Below, piece after piece: positions 26,450-36,127 of a stretch of 64,000 nt of DNA. Under the pieces are notes generated by a model that ran no database searches, was not told the DNA's origin, and saw only the letters and a program-made list of their open reading frames with translations. Origin of the DNA: an uncultured Spartobacteria bacterium. Its GTDB lineage: Bacteria > Verrucomicrobiota > Verrucomicrobiia > Chthoniobacterales > Chthoniobacteraceae. Within the stretch, counting starts at the first letter, position 1. Every line of letters starts with the position of its first letter. The DNA is taken from positions 59,169-123,168 of the forward strand of contig CAIURC010000028.1 of NCBI GenBank assembly GCA_903901425.1. Reading direction: 5' to 3'. A program made the position numbers and the translations under genes.

Positions 26450-27853
26450 ATGAAGCCCATCAAAACAAACCCGCTTAGGATTCTGGCTGCTTTCATGGCG
26501 ATGCAGTTTTATGCACCGACAGTTTCTGCCGAAACCAATGTGCGGACACTCGGCGTTGCAGGGGACGGTGTTGAGGACGATGGCCCGGCTCTTGAGGCGG
26601 CGCTGGCAGCCGGGCAGACCGAGCTGTTTTTCCCAAAAGGCATTTACCGCCTGACGCGGCCGCTGGTGCTCGATCTCGCAAAAACCGGATCCGTTTCGCT
26701 CCGCGGGAACGGCTCGGCGTCGATCCGGATGGAGGGGCGTGGACCGGCCCTTCGCTTGACGGGCAGCCACGGAGGAACCGCGGATCCAAAGACGGTGCAG
26801 GAGACGGTGTGGGCCCGGGAACGGATGCCGGTGGTGGCCGGGTTGGAGATCGTGGGCGGCCATCCCGAGGCGGACGGAGTCGAGGCGGATGGCACCATGC
26901 AACTAACCCTGGAGCGGCTCCTGATCCGCCGGACACGCCACGGAGTGCACTTGGTGAACCGGAACCGGAACGTCATTATTTCCAGCTCCCACATCTACGA
27001 AAACTCCGGCGCCGGCGTGTTTCTGGACGCAGTGAACCTGCATCAGATCAATATCCACGGCTGTCACATCAGCTACAACGGGGGTGGCGGCGTGGTGAGC
27101 CGCGGAGGCGAGGTCCGAAATCTCCAAGTGTCGGGATGCGACATCGAGGCCAACCACACGCCGGCCGGGCCCGAGTCTGCAAACATCCTGTTGGATTCAA
27201 CCGGGGGCTCAATTGCGGAGGTGTCAGTGACAGGCTGTACGCTGCAGCACACCCACAAGGCACCGGGCTCAGCCAACATCCGGATCCTCGGCGAGGGCAG
27301 GGATGCCGGTTTGGAAAGGCGCACCGGGACCGGAAAAACCCGGGAGGGAAACGTGACCATCGGAAACAACATTTTTAGCGATGTGCAGGTGAGCCTTGAG
27401 ATCCGGAATGCCCGTGGTGTCACCGTGACGGGCAACACGTTCTGGGAGGGATTTGAGGAAGATCTCCGCATTATGAGCTCGTCCCACGTGGTGGTCGCCG
27501 GCAACAACTTCGACCGGAATCCGCGCTACCAGATTAACGGGTTTGCCAACGCGGAACAGAACGGCGTGGTTTTCAGGGACTGCGCGGACAGCATTTTCCA
27601 GGGGAACACCGTTGCCGGGGTGCACGGGAAGCGCTCGGCAGTGGAGATTTTGGGGTGCGCGCGGATGCAGATTGCAGGAAACAGCATCATGGATTCGGAC
27701 GGCGCCGGTCTTTGGCTGGAGGATGTGTCGCACTCGATGGTGACCGGCAACCTGATCCGGGACGACCGGCCCGAAAAACGGCAGTCTGAGCCGCTGCATG
27801 TTACAGGAGGGAAGGGGAACCTGATTCAGGGCAACCTGCTTCGGGAGGAGTAA
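26450..27853 (+). CDS. exported right-handed parallel beta-helix protein
   Basis: 467 aa with signal peptide (ILAAFMAMQFYAPTVSAE). After a pectate-lyase-like N-terminus (LGVAGDGVEDDGPALEAALA), the central and C-terminal parts are stacked beta-helix rungs of about 22-25 residues, such as GVHLVNRNRNVIISSSHIYE, GCHISYNGGGGVV, GVTVTGNTFWEG, SHVVVAGNNFDR, RMQIAGNSIMDSDGAGLWL and SHSMVTGNLIRDD. The NosD/periplasmic copper-binding-like rungs suggest a polysaccharide lyase or glycan-binding protein. No catalytic set is certain. The 237 bp between it and the regulator hold nothing recognised. Confidence 0.88.
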   Translation: MKPIKTNPLRILAAFMAMQFYAPTVSAETNVRTLGVAGDGVEDDGPALEAALAAGQTELFFPKGIYRLTRPLVLDLAKTGSVSLRGNGSASIRMEGRGPALRLTGSHGGTADPKTVQETVWARERMPVVAGLEIVGGHPEADGVEADGTMQLTLERLLIRRTRHGVHLVNRNRNVIISSSHIYENSGAGVFLDAVNLHQINIHGCHISYNGGGGVVSRGGEVRNLQVSGCDIEANHTPAGPESANILLDSTGGSIAEVSVTGCTLQHTHKAPGSANIRILGEGRDAGLERRTGTGKTREGNVTIGNNIFSDVQVSLEIRNARGVTVTGNTFWEGFEEDLRIMSSSHVVVAGNNFDRNPRYQINGFANAEQNGVVFRDCADSIFQGNTVAGVHGKRSAVEILGCARMQIAGNSIMDSDGAGLWLEDVSHSMVTGNLIRDDRPEKRQSEPLHVTGGKGNLIQGNLLREE

Positions 27854-27970
27854 AGCAACGGTTGCCAGTGGAGAAAATCTGGCGGGGCCGACGCTGAGCT
27901 CCGGGCCGGCACGCGGGAGCGCGCCTGCAGGTCAGGGAGAGAAGAACCAAAGCGCCTCTGGTGCAGCGCG

Positions 27971-28918
27971 TTATTCGAGGCAGGACTCGATCTGGGAACG
28001 GAGCCGGGACTCTTGAATTTCGCGGCCGATGAAAACGAGCTGGCTCGAACGTTTCTCGTTCTTCTCCCAGAGCCGGTCCCAGAGGATGGTGAACCGGTTG
28101 TTGACGCCGTGAAACACAGCCCGGCGTGGGTTGCCGGCGATGTGCAGAAAGCCTTTACTACGGTAGATCCGTTCTTTTTCGGAGAGTTCCTGGACGAAGT
28201 GCTCGAACTTCTCGACGTTGACGGGCCGATCGAGTTCGAAGGAGAAGGAATTGATGTCGTGGTGGTGGCGCTGGCGCAGTTCGTTGAGGAACTCGGGGTC
28301 GGCGGCGAGTTTCTGGTCGAGCTTAAAGGCGTTCATGTCCAGAAGTTCCTTCAGGTTGGCCTGGGACTGGCTGGTGCGGAACGTCTGGGCGTGCGGGTTG
28401 AGTTCGGCCACGAGGGATTCGAGCTTCTGCAAACGCGCCTCGTCGACGAGATCGGTTTTGTTGAGCAGGACAAAATCCGCCATGGTCACCTGGTCCCTGG
28501 CGGTTTCCGTTTCTTTCATCTGCTTCTCGATCTGCTCGGAATCCACCACCGTGATGATGGAATCGAGCCGGACCAGTTGCTGAAGCTGGGGGATGTTGAG
28601 AAAGGTCTGGGCCACGGGTCCCGGGTCAGCGATCCCGGTGGTCTCGATGAGGAGATAATCGAATCCCCCCTTTTTGAGCAGGTTCTGGACGCCCTTGACT
28701 AGATCCTTGCGGATCGTGCAGCACAGGCAGCCGTTGTTCATTTCCACCACTTCCTCCTTCTGGTTTTCCACCAGCATCCCGTCGATCCCGATCTTGCCGA
28801 CCTCGTTCACAATCACGGCGAACTTGTAGTCGTGCTGCTGCTTGAGGATGTAGTTGAGCAGGGTCGTTTTGCCTGCACCAAGGAAACCGGTAAGGATCGT
28901 GACGGGAATGGGAGCCAT
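27971..28918 (-). CDS. CobW/YjiA-type G3E GTPase (metal chaperone)
   Basis: 315 aa, usual for the family. The P-loop GFLGAGKTT is at 11-19, the zinc-binding GCLCCTI motif near 63-69, the Walker B/ETTG segment LLIETTGIADPGPVAQT near 90, and the guanine specificity motif LLNKTDL near 150. The C-terminal CobW domain includes FLHIAGNPRRAVFHGV. These GTPases deliver zinc or other metals to client proteins in the cytoplasm, often under metal shortage. No Zur-like site was recognised upstream. A terminator separates it from rpmB. Confidence 0.93.
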   Translation of the reverse strand: MAPIPVTILTGFLGAGKTTLLNYILKQQHDYKFAVIVNEVGKIGIDGMLVENQKEEVVEMNNGCLCCTIRKDLVKGVQNLLKKGGFDYLLIETTGIADPGPVAQTFLNIPQLQQLVRLDSIITVVDSEQIEKQMKETETARDQVTMADFVLLNKTDLVDEARLQKLESLVAELNPHAQTFRTSQSQANLKELLDMNAFKLDQKLAADPEFLNELRQRHHHDINSFSFELDRPVNVEKFEHFVQELSEKERIYRSKGFLHIAGNPRRAVFHGVNNRFTILWDRLWEKNEKRSSQLVFIGREIQESRLRSQIESCLE

Positions 28919-28977
28919 AAAAAGACCGGGGAGGTATGCTGGAACTCAAACATCCAGAGCCGGATGGGTTCCGCAAG

Positions 28978-29010
28978 AAAAAGGAGCGGCTGGGGGAGGC
29001 CCAGCCGCTC
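28978..29010 (-). terminator. intrinsic terminator downstream of rpmB
   Basis: An 11-bp GC-rich stem, GAGCGGCTGGG (28984-28994) with CCCAGCCGCTC (29000-29010) and loop GGAGG. On the minus strand it is followed by C then TTTTT (28982-28978). Eight A residues flank the other side (29011-29018), so it may also work for plus-strand transcripts. It lies 65 bp after the rpmB stop. Confidence 0.85.
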
Positions 29011-29074
29011 AAAAAAAACGAGAGTTGAGAAATCAGACGCCGGGACTCAGGGAACCTGAATTTCCGGCGGGGTG

Positions 29075-29338
29075 TCAGATGACGCCAGCGCCCTTCAGGG
29101 TCGAAAACGCCCCGTTTTTGGCGACGGTCTTCAGCGCACGCGCAGTCAGTTTGACCCGGACGAACTTCTTGAGTTCGGGCACCCAGATCCGCTTATTCTT
29201 GAGGTTCGGCTCAAAGGTGCGGGGCACCACCTTGGTGACGTGCTGGCCGATCCCGCCTTTTTTCTTGGCAAGACCGCGACGGTGGACGACCGATCCCTTG
29301 ATCGGTTTGGCATTGGTGACGCTGCAAACTTTGCTCAT
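29075..29338 (-). CDS. rpmB: 50S ribosomal protein L28
   Basis: 87 aa from ATG 29338, preceded by an AGGAG ribosome-binding site 5 nt upstream. The longer frame upstream is not L28-like. It shows MSKVCSVTNAKPIKGSVVHR, AKKKGGIG and the basic KNKRIWVPELKKFVRVKLTA block of bacterial L28. It is a structural component of the large ribosomal subunit. No L33 gene is adjacent, and an intrinsic terminator follows. Confidence 0.96.
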   Translation of the reverse strand: MSKVCSVTNAKPIKGSVVHRRGLAKKKGGIGQHVTKVVPRTFEPNLKNKRIWVPELKKFVRVKLTARALKTVAKNGAFSTLKGAGVI

Positions 29339-29439
29339 AAAATCTCCTATGTTGCGGGGGGCGTGGACATTGCCTAGGGGAACGCTGCCGGTCAAGCGGG
29401 ATTTTAGGCCGATCCCGGCTGAGGCCATCCGCGCCCTGC

Positions 29440-30417
29440 TCAGTCGAGGGCGGCCAGATCGGCGTCCACCATGATCCGGACGAGGTCTTTGAACCGGGTT
29501 TTGGGCTCCCAGCCCAGCTTTTCCTTGGCCAAGGCAGGGTTGCCGATGAGCAGGTCCACTTCGGCTGGTCGCTCATAACGGGCATCGTATTTCACGTATT
29601 TTTCCCAGTCCAATCCCACATGGGCAAACGCTTCCTGGACAAACTCGCGGACCGTGTGGGTTTCGTTGGTGGCCAGCACGTAATCGCCGGGTTCATCGTG
29701 CTGGAGCATGCGCCACATACCTTCCACGTACTCCGGGGCGTATCCCCAGTCGCGCTTGGCATCCATGTTGCCCAGGTACAGCGCGTCCTGGCGGCCTTTC
29801 TTGATCGCCGCCACTGCCCGCGTGATTTTGCGGGTCACAAACGTTTCACCGCGCCGCGGGCTCTCGTGGTTGAACAGGATCCCGTTGCACCCAAACATCC
29901 CGTAGCTCTCCCGGTAGTTGACCGTCGCCCAGTACGCATAGACTTTCGCCACCGCGTAGGGGCTCCGCGGCCAGAACGGGGTCCGCTCGGTCTGCGGCAC
30001 CTCCTGCACCTTGCCGAACATCTCGCTCGAGGATGCCTGATAAAAACGGGCCGGAACGCGGGTCTCGCGCAGCGCCTCCAGAATCCGGATTGCGCCGAGT
30101 GCCGTCACATCGCCGGTGTATTCCGGGATGTCGAAACTGACCCGGACATGGCTCTGGGCAGCCAGATGATAGATCTCGTCCGGCCCGGTCTTGTCGATGA
30201 GTCGGGTGATGTTCAGCGAATCGGCCAGGTCACCGTAATGAAGGAAAAGGCGAACCCCGTGCACATGGGGATCCTCGTAGAGATGGTTGATCCGGGAAGT
30301 ATTGAAAGTGCTGGCTCGACGGATGATGCCGTGGACTTCGTACCCTTTGGCGAGGAGCAGATCGGCGAGGTAAGAGCCGTCCTGGCCTGTGATGCCGGTG
30401 ATGAGCGCTTTTTTCAT
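29440..30417 (-). CDS. gmd: GDP-mannose 4,6-dehydratase
   Basis: 325 aa from ATG 30417 ([20 protein letters not shown]). This is an extended SDR. The NAD(P)-binding GITGQDGSY is at 8-16, [14 protein letters not shown] near 37, the catalytic Ser/Thr region [11 protein letters not shown] near 122, and the active-site YAVAK near 147. [14 protein letters not shown] and the [10 protein letters not shown]-terminal segment are Gmd-specific. It converts GDP-D-mannose to GDP-4-keto-6-deoxy-D-mannose, the precursor of GDP-fucose, GDP-rhamnose or GDP-perosamine in surface glycans. The fucose synthase partner gene is not adjacent. It lies 35 bp after rph and is probably co-transcribed. Confidence 0.95.
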   Translation of the reverse strand: MKKALITGITGQDGSYLADLLLAKGYEVHGIIRRASTFNTSRINHLYEDPHVHGVRLFLHYGDLADSLNITRLIDKTGPDEIYHLAAQSHVRVSFDIPEYTGDVTALGAIRILEALRETRVPARFYQASSSEMFGKVQEVPQTERTPFWPRSPYAVAKVYAYWATVNYRESYGMFGCNGILFNHESPRRGETFVTRKITRAVAAIKKGRQDALYLGNMDAKRDWGYAPEYVEGMWRMLQHDEPGDYVLATNETHTVREFVQEAFAHVGLDWEKYVKYDARYERPAEVDLLIGNPALAKEKLGWEPKTRFKDLVRIMVDADLAALD

Positions 30418-30452
30418 GAAGGTTTCTGGAAAATCTTGGGAGCAGGAGAGGA

Positions 30453-31181
30453 TCAGAGCGACCCGAGCAGCGACTGCTGGGCTGCGAGCAACTGGGTAAT
30501 GCCAGTCCGGCCAAACGCCAGCATGGCCTGGAGTTGTTCCTCGGAGAACACGCTTTCTTCGCCGGAGCCCTGGAGCTCCACAAACTGCCCGGAAGCGGTC
30601 ATGACGAGGTTCATGTCGACGTTGGCGTCGCGGTCCTCTTCGTAGTTCAGATCGAGCAGGGGTTGCCCGTTGACGATCCCCACGCTGACGGCGGCGACAA
30701 ACTGGGTGATCGGGTTGGTTGTGATCAGTCCGTCGGCCAGAAGTTTGCGGCAGGCCATCGCGGCAGCGACGCACGCACCCGTGATGGAAGCCGTACGGGT
30801 CCCCCCATCGGCCTGCAGCACGTCGCAATCAATCCAAAGGGTGCGCGCCCCGAGCGCTTCCAGATCAATGGCGGCCCGGAGCGAACGCCCAATCAGCCGC
30901 TGGATTTCCACGCTCCGGCCGTCCATCCGGCCCTTGGTGCTGTCCCGTCCTTTGCGCTGAAGGGTGGAATAGGGGAGCATGGAGTATTCCGCAGTGATCC
31001 AGCCGCCGGTCACTTTCTGGTCTTTCATCCAGCGGGGAACGGATTCCTCGACCATGGCGCTACAGATGACCCGGGTGTTGCCAGTGGCAATCAGGACCGA
31101 GCCAGTGGCGTGCGGGGCAAAGCCCGGGGTGAATGAAAGGGGGCGAAGTTGGTCAGGCTGGCGGCCATCGGAACGGGTCAT
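30453..31181 (-). CDS. rph: ribonuclease PH
   Basis: 242 aa from ATG 31181 ([14 protein letters not shown]). RNase PH core motifs are present: [78 protein letters not shown] and [20 protein letters not shown]. This phosphorolytic 3'-to-5' exoribonuclease trims tRNA 3' ends. It is first of a two-gene unit with gmd, divergent from the LRR protein gene. Confidence 0.96.
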   Translation of the reverse strand: MTRSDGRQPDQLRPLSFTPGFAPHATGSVLIATGNTRVICSAMVEESVPRWMKDQKVTGGWITAEYSMLPYSTLQRKGRDSTKGRMDGRSVEIQRLIGRSLRAAIDLEALGARTLWIDCDVLQADGGTRTASITGACVAAAMACRKLLADGLITTNPITQFVAAVSVGIVNGQPLLDLNYEEDRDANVDMNLVMTASGQFVELQGSGEESVFSEEQLQAMLAFGRTGITQLLAAQQSLLGSL

Positions 31182-31346
31182 GGGTTGGGGAGCGTAAAAG
31201 TCCCGGGCAAGGCTGGCCAGCATTTTGAGCAGGGGCGGAGGTGCTTCGGCGGTAACCGGTGTTCACCCTGAAAAAGCCGGTGAAGCTTCCCGATGGCATA
31301 TGTTCCTGTTGACGTTTATAAGAAGTTCTTACTACTCCTAAAGAAT

Positions 31347-34300
31347 ATGCCGAAATTCGGATCTTTCCTTGGTTCAAGTGCAGGAATTTCACAGGTCGCT
31401 CGTATTCGCTCCTTTGTGACGAGCGGGCGGCGGCGGTTCTGCAATCCAAAGCGGCACGTGGAGGCAGCCTGTGATCTTGGACGGCGGCACAACGACTCGC
31501 TGCGGTCCAGATGGTTCCTGAGGAAGTGGGTGTGGGCCGCCCTTTGTGCGGCCGCTTTTGTGGCTGCTCTTCCAAGCGCGCAGGCTGAGCTGGTGTTTAC
31601 CGTTTATGGCGCGGAGGCCACTGTGTCCCAAGAGGGCGGGGTGTCCGGGGACATCGTCATTCCGAGCACGTTTGAGGGAGTTCCTGTGACTGAGATCGCA
31701 GAGTCGGCTTTCTATGGTTGCAGCGGGATCACAAGCATTACGATTCCAAGCAGCGTAACCCGCATAGAGGGCAACGCCTTTCATGGTTGCAGCGGACTTA
31801 CTAGTCTCACCATCCCAAACAGCGTTACCAGGGTTGGAGATGGTGCCTTTATGCGTTGCACTGGGCTTCAGTCGCCAGTTTTCAACCAGGGCAAGACAAC
31901 GCTGTTTGCTTACCCGTCGCGTTTTGGGGACACGTCTTACGTGATCCCTAGCACGGTGACCGAAATAGGGAGTAGCGCCTTCTTTCATTGTTTTGGGCTA
32001 TCCAGCCTCGAGATCCCAAACAGCGTTACCAGAATCGGGGACTACGCTTTTGAAGGTTGTAGCAGACTGACGAGTCTCGTGATCCCGAACAGCGTGAACA
32101 GAATTGGGCGCTCTGTCTTTAATGGTTGCAGCGGAATTGAATCACCAGTTTTCAATGAGGCTAGGACAAAGCTATTTTATTACCCGTCAATTTTGGATGG
32201 GACGGCCTACGCGGTCCCTGATGGCGTCACTAGCATAGAAGACTCGGCATTCGTTGATTGTAATTCTACGGTGAGGAGCATAACACTTCCTAGTAGCGTT
32301 GTCAGCATCGGACAATTCGCCTTCTCTGGTTGTAGCGGGCTAACAAGCGTTGCAATCTCGAACGGCCTCATCCAGATCGGGTACGCTGCTTTCAAGGAGT
32401 GTACAGGGTTGAATAGCGTTGATATCCCGAGCAGCGTCAGGCGCATCGAAGGCTATGCCTTTGATCGCTGTAGCGGACTGACGAGTGTGAAAATCCCGAA
32501 CGGCGTCGCCTCAATCGAAGAGTTTACTTTCTATGGTTGTAGTGGACTAACAAATGTTTCAATTCCAAACAGCGTAACATTCATCGGGCCCTACGCTTTT
32601 TATGGTTGTAGCGGGCTCAGAACACCCATCTTGAATGAAGCGGGTACCACCTTGTTTTCTTATCCGCAAAGTTCGATGGCCACGTCCTACGTAATCCCAA
32701 GCACGGTGACGAAAGTCGAAGACTACGCATTCCTTGGTTGTTATACGCTTGTTAGCGTAACAATCCCCGAAGGCGTGAAAAGCATAGGGTTCTACGCCTT
32801 CCTTGGCTGCACTGGGCTGACGAACATTACTATCCCGAACAGCGTAACCAGCATTGGAAGCGACGCATTTACTAATTGTATTGGGCTTTTATCACCAGTT
32901 TTCAATGAGGCGCGGACGACATTGTATTTTTATCCACCAAGTTTGCAGGCGGCGTCATACGCCATCCCTGACAGCGTGACCAGCATCGGGCGCTCCGCCT
33001 TCCATAGTTGCAGTAGTCTGAAGAGTATTACGATCCCAGACAGTGTCACCAGCATCGAGGACTTTGCTTTCTTTCTCTGTAACGGTCTGACGAGTGTCAC
33101 GATTCCGAGAAGCGTGACCAGAGTCGGGGAATCCGTATTTGGCGATTGTGAGGAACTCAAGAGCGTGACGATTTTCCGCACCTTAAAACAGATTGGCGAG
33201 AATGCGTTCGGAAATGCGACGGTATCGGTCGTGTCTGTCCCCGGCACGGTGGAGTTCATCGCGCGGGAGGTTTCCCAACTCAAGGCGTTTGGCGAGATTG
33301 CGGTGCCTGTCCGGCTGCGCCGTGTCGGCGGAACCGATGGCGTCGTTGGGGTCCGAGTGGCGGTAACGGGCGGCACACTGCCAACAGAAAGTTACCGCCT
33401 GCCCGGCGAGCCGACGACGGTGACCTGGGCGGATGGAGAGGATGCGGAGAAGACCGTTTCGGTGATCATCCGCTTGGGAGCGGCGATCGCTCCCACCGGC
33501 GATACCATTGTGCTTGAGCTACAGTCAGCTGTGGGTGCAGCGCTTGGAGCGCTAAAAACTTGCACAATCCGGGTGCGCCCCTTTGAGCCCGGAATTCTGG
33601 GATTCGCGGGATCTACGGTCGAACGCGTGAAGCCTGCTTCTGGGGATCTCTCCGTGAACCTTCCGGTGAAGCGCGCGCGTGGCAGCACTGGGGTAGTGTC
33701 CGCCGAGGTGGTTGTTGCTGGCGGAACCGCCAGAGCAGGGGATTTTACTATTTCAACCCCAGTACGCCTCGAATGGGCCGATGGCGACACGGCCGACAAG
33801 CTCTTGACGGTCGTCTTCAAGGAATCCGCCCAAGTGCCGGCTGCCGGGAGAACAATCCAGTTCCGGCTCCAGAATTTTTCAGGCGGGGCCATGGCGGGTG
33901 GATTATCCTCTGCGACCCTCATGGTGCGCGCTGCGAATCTACCCGGGACGCTCCAGTTCAGCGCGCCCACATTCTCGCAAGTAAAGGCTTCCAGCGGTGA
34001 CACGCTGGTGCCTATCACGGTGAATCGAGAACTGGGTGGCAACGGTGCAGTCAGTGTTCAGGTGATTCAGGTGGGTGGTACAGCCAGTGCTGGGAACGAC
34101 TTCACGCTTCCATCGGATCCGATTAGCTTGAGTTGGGCGGACGACGAGATGGGACCAAAAACGTTCAACGTGGTTTTGAAAGAAACCGCCGAAATCGCCG
34201 GTGGCACTGAGAGTCTGCTGCTCAAGCTGCAGACGGTTTCTGGCGGGGCACAGTTGGGACGGGTATCCAACAGCACCGTATCCTTTTTCGCTTCGGACAC

Positions 34301-35867
34301 GGCTGGGCCTGTTCTGGTACTTGAGTCCCCGGCCAACCGCGCCCCGGTGACCGGCGAAGCCGTCTTGTTCAAGGGTACAGCCACAGACGCAAGTGGCGTG
34401 GCCCGAGTGGAGGTCACCCTGAACTCCGAAACGCCCCAGGAGGCGGCGCTGATGCCGTCTCCCAATGGAAATATGTTCGGCTGGATGACCACGCTGATTC
34501 CGGAACAGGGGGTCAACACGGTAAAAGTCCAGGCGTTCGACGGGAGCGGCAATGCCTCTGCGATGCTGAGCCGGCAGTTTACGTTCCTGTACTCGCGTCC
34601 GGCCTTGGCGGGAACATTTGATGGACGATTGGAAGCGGTTACGGATAAGGCGTCGCTGGCGGACCCGGGGCAACTCCAGCAGTTTGTCCAGACAGGAGGC
34701 GAAGGGCTTTTGACCGCCTCGGTGTCGGCCACGGGGGCGTTTAGCGGCAAACTGACCACAGGTGGAATTGTGGCTCCATTCAAGGGGGTGATCCGGCGAG
34801 ATGGCGTGGCGTGGTTTGACTCCAAAACGGATTTTCTCGAGGTGGTGAAGGGACGTGGGGCAGGGCGGGTTGTTCTGGGCAGCCTTTCGATCCGGGTTCA
34901 GGAAACAGGAGAACTGCCGCGTCTTGCGGGTGAGCTGGTCTCTGAAACCACCGCGTTCGGAAGGGGGGCTGCAGAAAAGTTTGTGTATAGCGCAGCGCGC
35001 GTGTTGCCACCCGGAATGCGGCGGGTGCCCGTTGAGATTCTGAATCCGGTTTCCGAGAATGGCCGGTACACGGCTATCTTGGAGCCACGTGTGGACGACG
35101 GTCTGGAAACCAATGGCGGTTTGCCCAGAACGGATTTTCCGCAGGCGAGCGGGTATGCGAAAGTCACGGTTGCACCGAGCGGTATCGTGAGCTTGGCAGG
35201 GCGGCTAGCAGATGGAACGCCAGTGAGTTACAGCAATCGATTGTCCCCCGGCGGAACAGTGCCGGTGTATCTGCCGCTTTATGCGGGACGCGGATTTCTG
35301 GCTGGGACACCGGTGTTCGACGATTCCCTTCCCGACACGGATCTGGCGGGAACTCGGATGCTGTGGGTCCGACCGGCAGGGCTGGCTGCGCCTTTTGCGG
35401 AGGGATGGGAGGACGGGATCACCATAGACATGGTGGGTTCCAAATACGTGCCGGTAACAAAGCCAACCCGGGCGGTTCCAGTGCCGGAAAATCCGTACAC
35501 GGTGTTTGGTCGGGAATTGCCGGTGATCGCCCTTGGAACGGATTCGACCCCGAGTTTTGTCGGGTTGCGCGTGGAAATTGCGGGTGGCGGTTTAACGACG
35601 GGGACAACGGACGATGGGCAGTTGTCACCATCGAACGTTTTCAAGACGATGGGATCACCGGATGCTGCGGGCTTGAAGCTGTTGTTCGCCACAGCGGATG
35701 GTGGGTTCACGGGATCGTTCATGCACCCGATCACCAACAAGGCACAGGCATTTGCGGGTGTGGTGCTACAAAAGGTCAGACGTGCCGGGGGCGTGTTCGT
35801 TTTTCTGCCGCCGCGTGGATCCGCGGCACCGGCAGCAGTCGGTTCGGTGGAAATCACGGTTCCTTAA
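31347..35867 (+). CDS. giant leucine-rich-repeat (BspA-like) and Calx-beta surface protein
   Basis: 1506 aa from ATG 31347. The true start is uncertain: ATG 31293 and GTG 31458 are alternatives, and the likely signal peptide (KWVWAALCAAAFVAALPSAQ) starts well inside, which favours 31458. About 19 BspA-type LRR_5 units follow (pattern GCSGLTSLTIPNSVTRIGDY then AF). They are interrupted four times by a longer module containing SPVFNEARTTLFYYP-like sequence and VIPSTV. Three Calx-beta-like domains (each with a GGT ... WADG or WADD core) and an Ig-like domain (VLVLESPANRAPVTGEAVLF) precede a beta-rich C-terminus of about 400 residues common in secreted PVC proteins. Probably a surface adhesin or glycan/protein-binding protein. 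Base composition in the LRR part looks lower in G+C than its neighbours. Confidence 0.88.
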   Translation: MPKFGSFLGSSAGISQVARIRSFVTSGRRRFCNPKRHVEAACDLGRRHNDSLRSRWFLRKWVWAALCAAAFVAALPSAQAELVFTVYGAEATVSQEGGVSGDIVIPSTFEGVPVTEIAESAFYGCSGITSITIPSSVTRIEGNAFHGCSGLTSLTIPNSVTRVGDGAFMRCTGLQSPVFNQGKTTLFAYPSRFGDTSYVIPSTVTEIGSSAFFHCFGLSSLEIPNSVTRIGDYAFEGCSRLTSLVIPNSVNRIGRSVFNGCSGIESPVFNEARTKLFYYPSILDGTAYAVPDGVTSIEDSAFVDCNSTVRSITLPSSVVSIGQFAFSGCSGLTSVAISNGLIQIGYAAFKECTGLNSVDIPSSVRRIEGYAFDRCSGLTSVKIPNGVASIEEFTFYGCSGLTNVSIPNSVTFIGPYAFYGCSGLRTPILNEAGTTLFSYPQSSMATSYVIPSTVTKVEDYAFLGCYTLVSVTIPEGVKSIGFYAFLGCTGLTNITIPNSVTSIGSDAFTNCIGLLSPVFNEARTTLYFYPPSLQAASYAIPDSVTSIGRSAFHSCSSLKSITIPDSVTSIEDFAFFLCNGLTSVTIPRSVTRVGESVFGDCEELKSVTIFRTLKQIGENAFGNATVSVVSVPGTVEFIAREVSQLKAFGEIAVPVRLRRVGGTDGVVGVRVAVTGGTLPTESYRLPGEPTTVTWADGEDAEKTVSVIIRLGAAIAPTGDTIVLELQSAVGAALGALKTCTIRVRPFEPGILGFAGSTVERVKPASGDLSVNLPVKRARGSTGVVSAEVVVAGGTARAGDFTISTPVRLEWADGDTADKLLTVVFKESAQVPAAGRTIQFRLQNFSGGAMAGGLSSATLMVRAANLPGTLQFSAPTFSQVKASSGDTLVPITVNRELGGNGAVSVQVIQVGGTASAGNDFTLPSDPISLSWADDEMGPKTFNVVLKETAEIAGGTESLLLKLQTVSGGAQLGRVSNSTVSFFASDTAGPVLVLESPANRAPVTGEAVLFKGTATDASGVARVEVTLNSETPQEAALMPSPNGNMFGWMTTLIPEQGVNTVKVQAFDGSGNASAMLSRQFTFLYSRPALAGTFDGRLEAVTDKASLADPGQLQQFVQTGGEGLLTASVSATGAFSGKLTTGGIVAPFKGVIRRDGVAWFDSKTDFLEVVKGRGAGRVVLGSLSIRVQETGELPRLAGELVSETTAFGRGAAEKFVYSAARVLPPGMRRVPVEILNPVSENGRYTAILEPRVDDGLETNGGLPRTDFPQASGYAKVTVAPSGIVSLAGRLADGTPVSYSNRLSPGGTVPVYLPLYAGRGFLAGTPVFDDSLPDTDLAGTRMLWVRPAGLAAPFAEGWEDGITIDMVGSKYVPVTKPTRAVPVPENPYTVFGRELPVIALGTDSTPSFVGLRVEIAGGGLTTGTTDDGQLSPSNVFKTMGSPDAAGLKLLFATADGGFTGSFMHPITNKAQAFAGVVLQKVRRAGGVFVFLPPRGSAAPAAVGSVEITVP

Positions 35868-36127
35868 AGAAGGCGGAGATTTTACTAACCCACCGGCAGA
35901 GGATTTTTAGGTGGAGCAGTTGGGGGGGGCGTCTCCCCCCCAGGGGGCAAAGGTTCTCTGTTTGATTGCCACGTAGCCGACTGCCAGTGCGGAGAAAGTT
36001 CTTTGCGCCCATGAAAGACACCGAGCAACCAGACGCACGGTTTTTGCCGCGGTGGACAGAACCCTGTTTCAACCTGCGGCGGTCCTCGGAGGCGCCCTAA
36101 CAAAAACCGACGGGTGGATTGTCCCGC
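35868..36127. other. intergenic stretch between convergent genes
   Basis: 260 bp between the LRR protein stop and the stop of the first Cys-cluster gene. It holds a G8/C7 inverted repeat (35922-35929 with 35935-35941) that can form a short hairpin. No U-tract follows, so it is not called a terminator. No gene is recognised. Confidence 0.5.
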
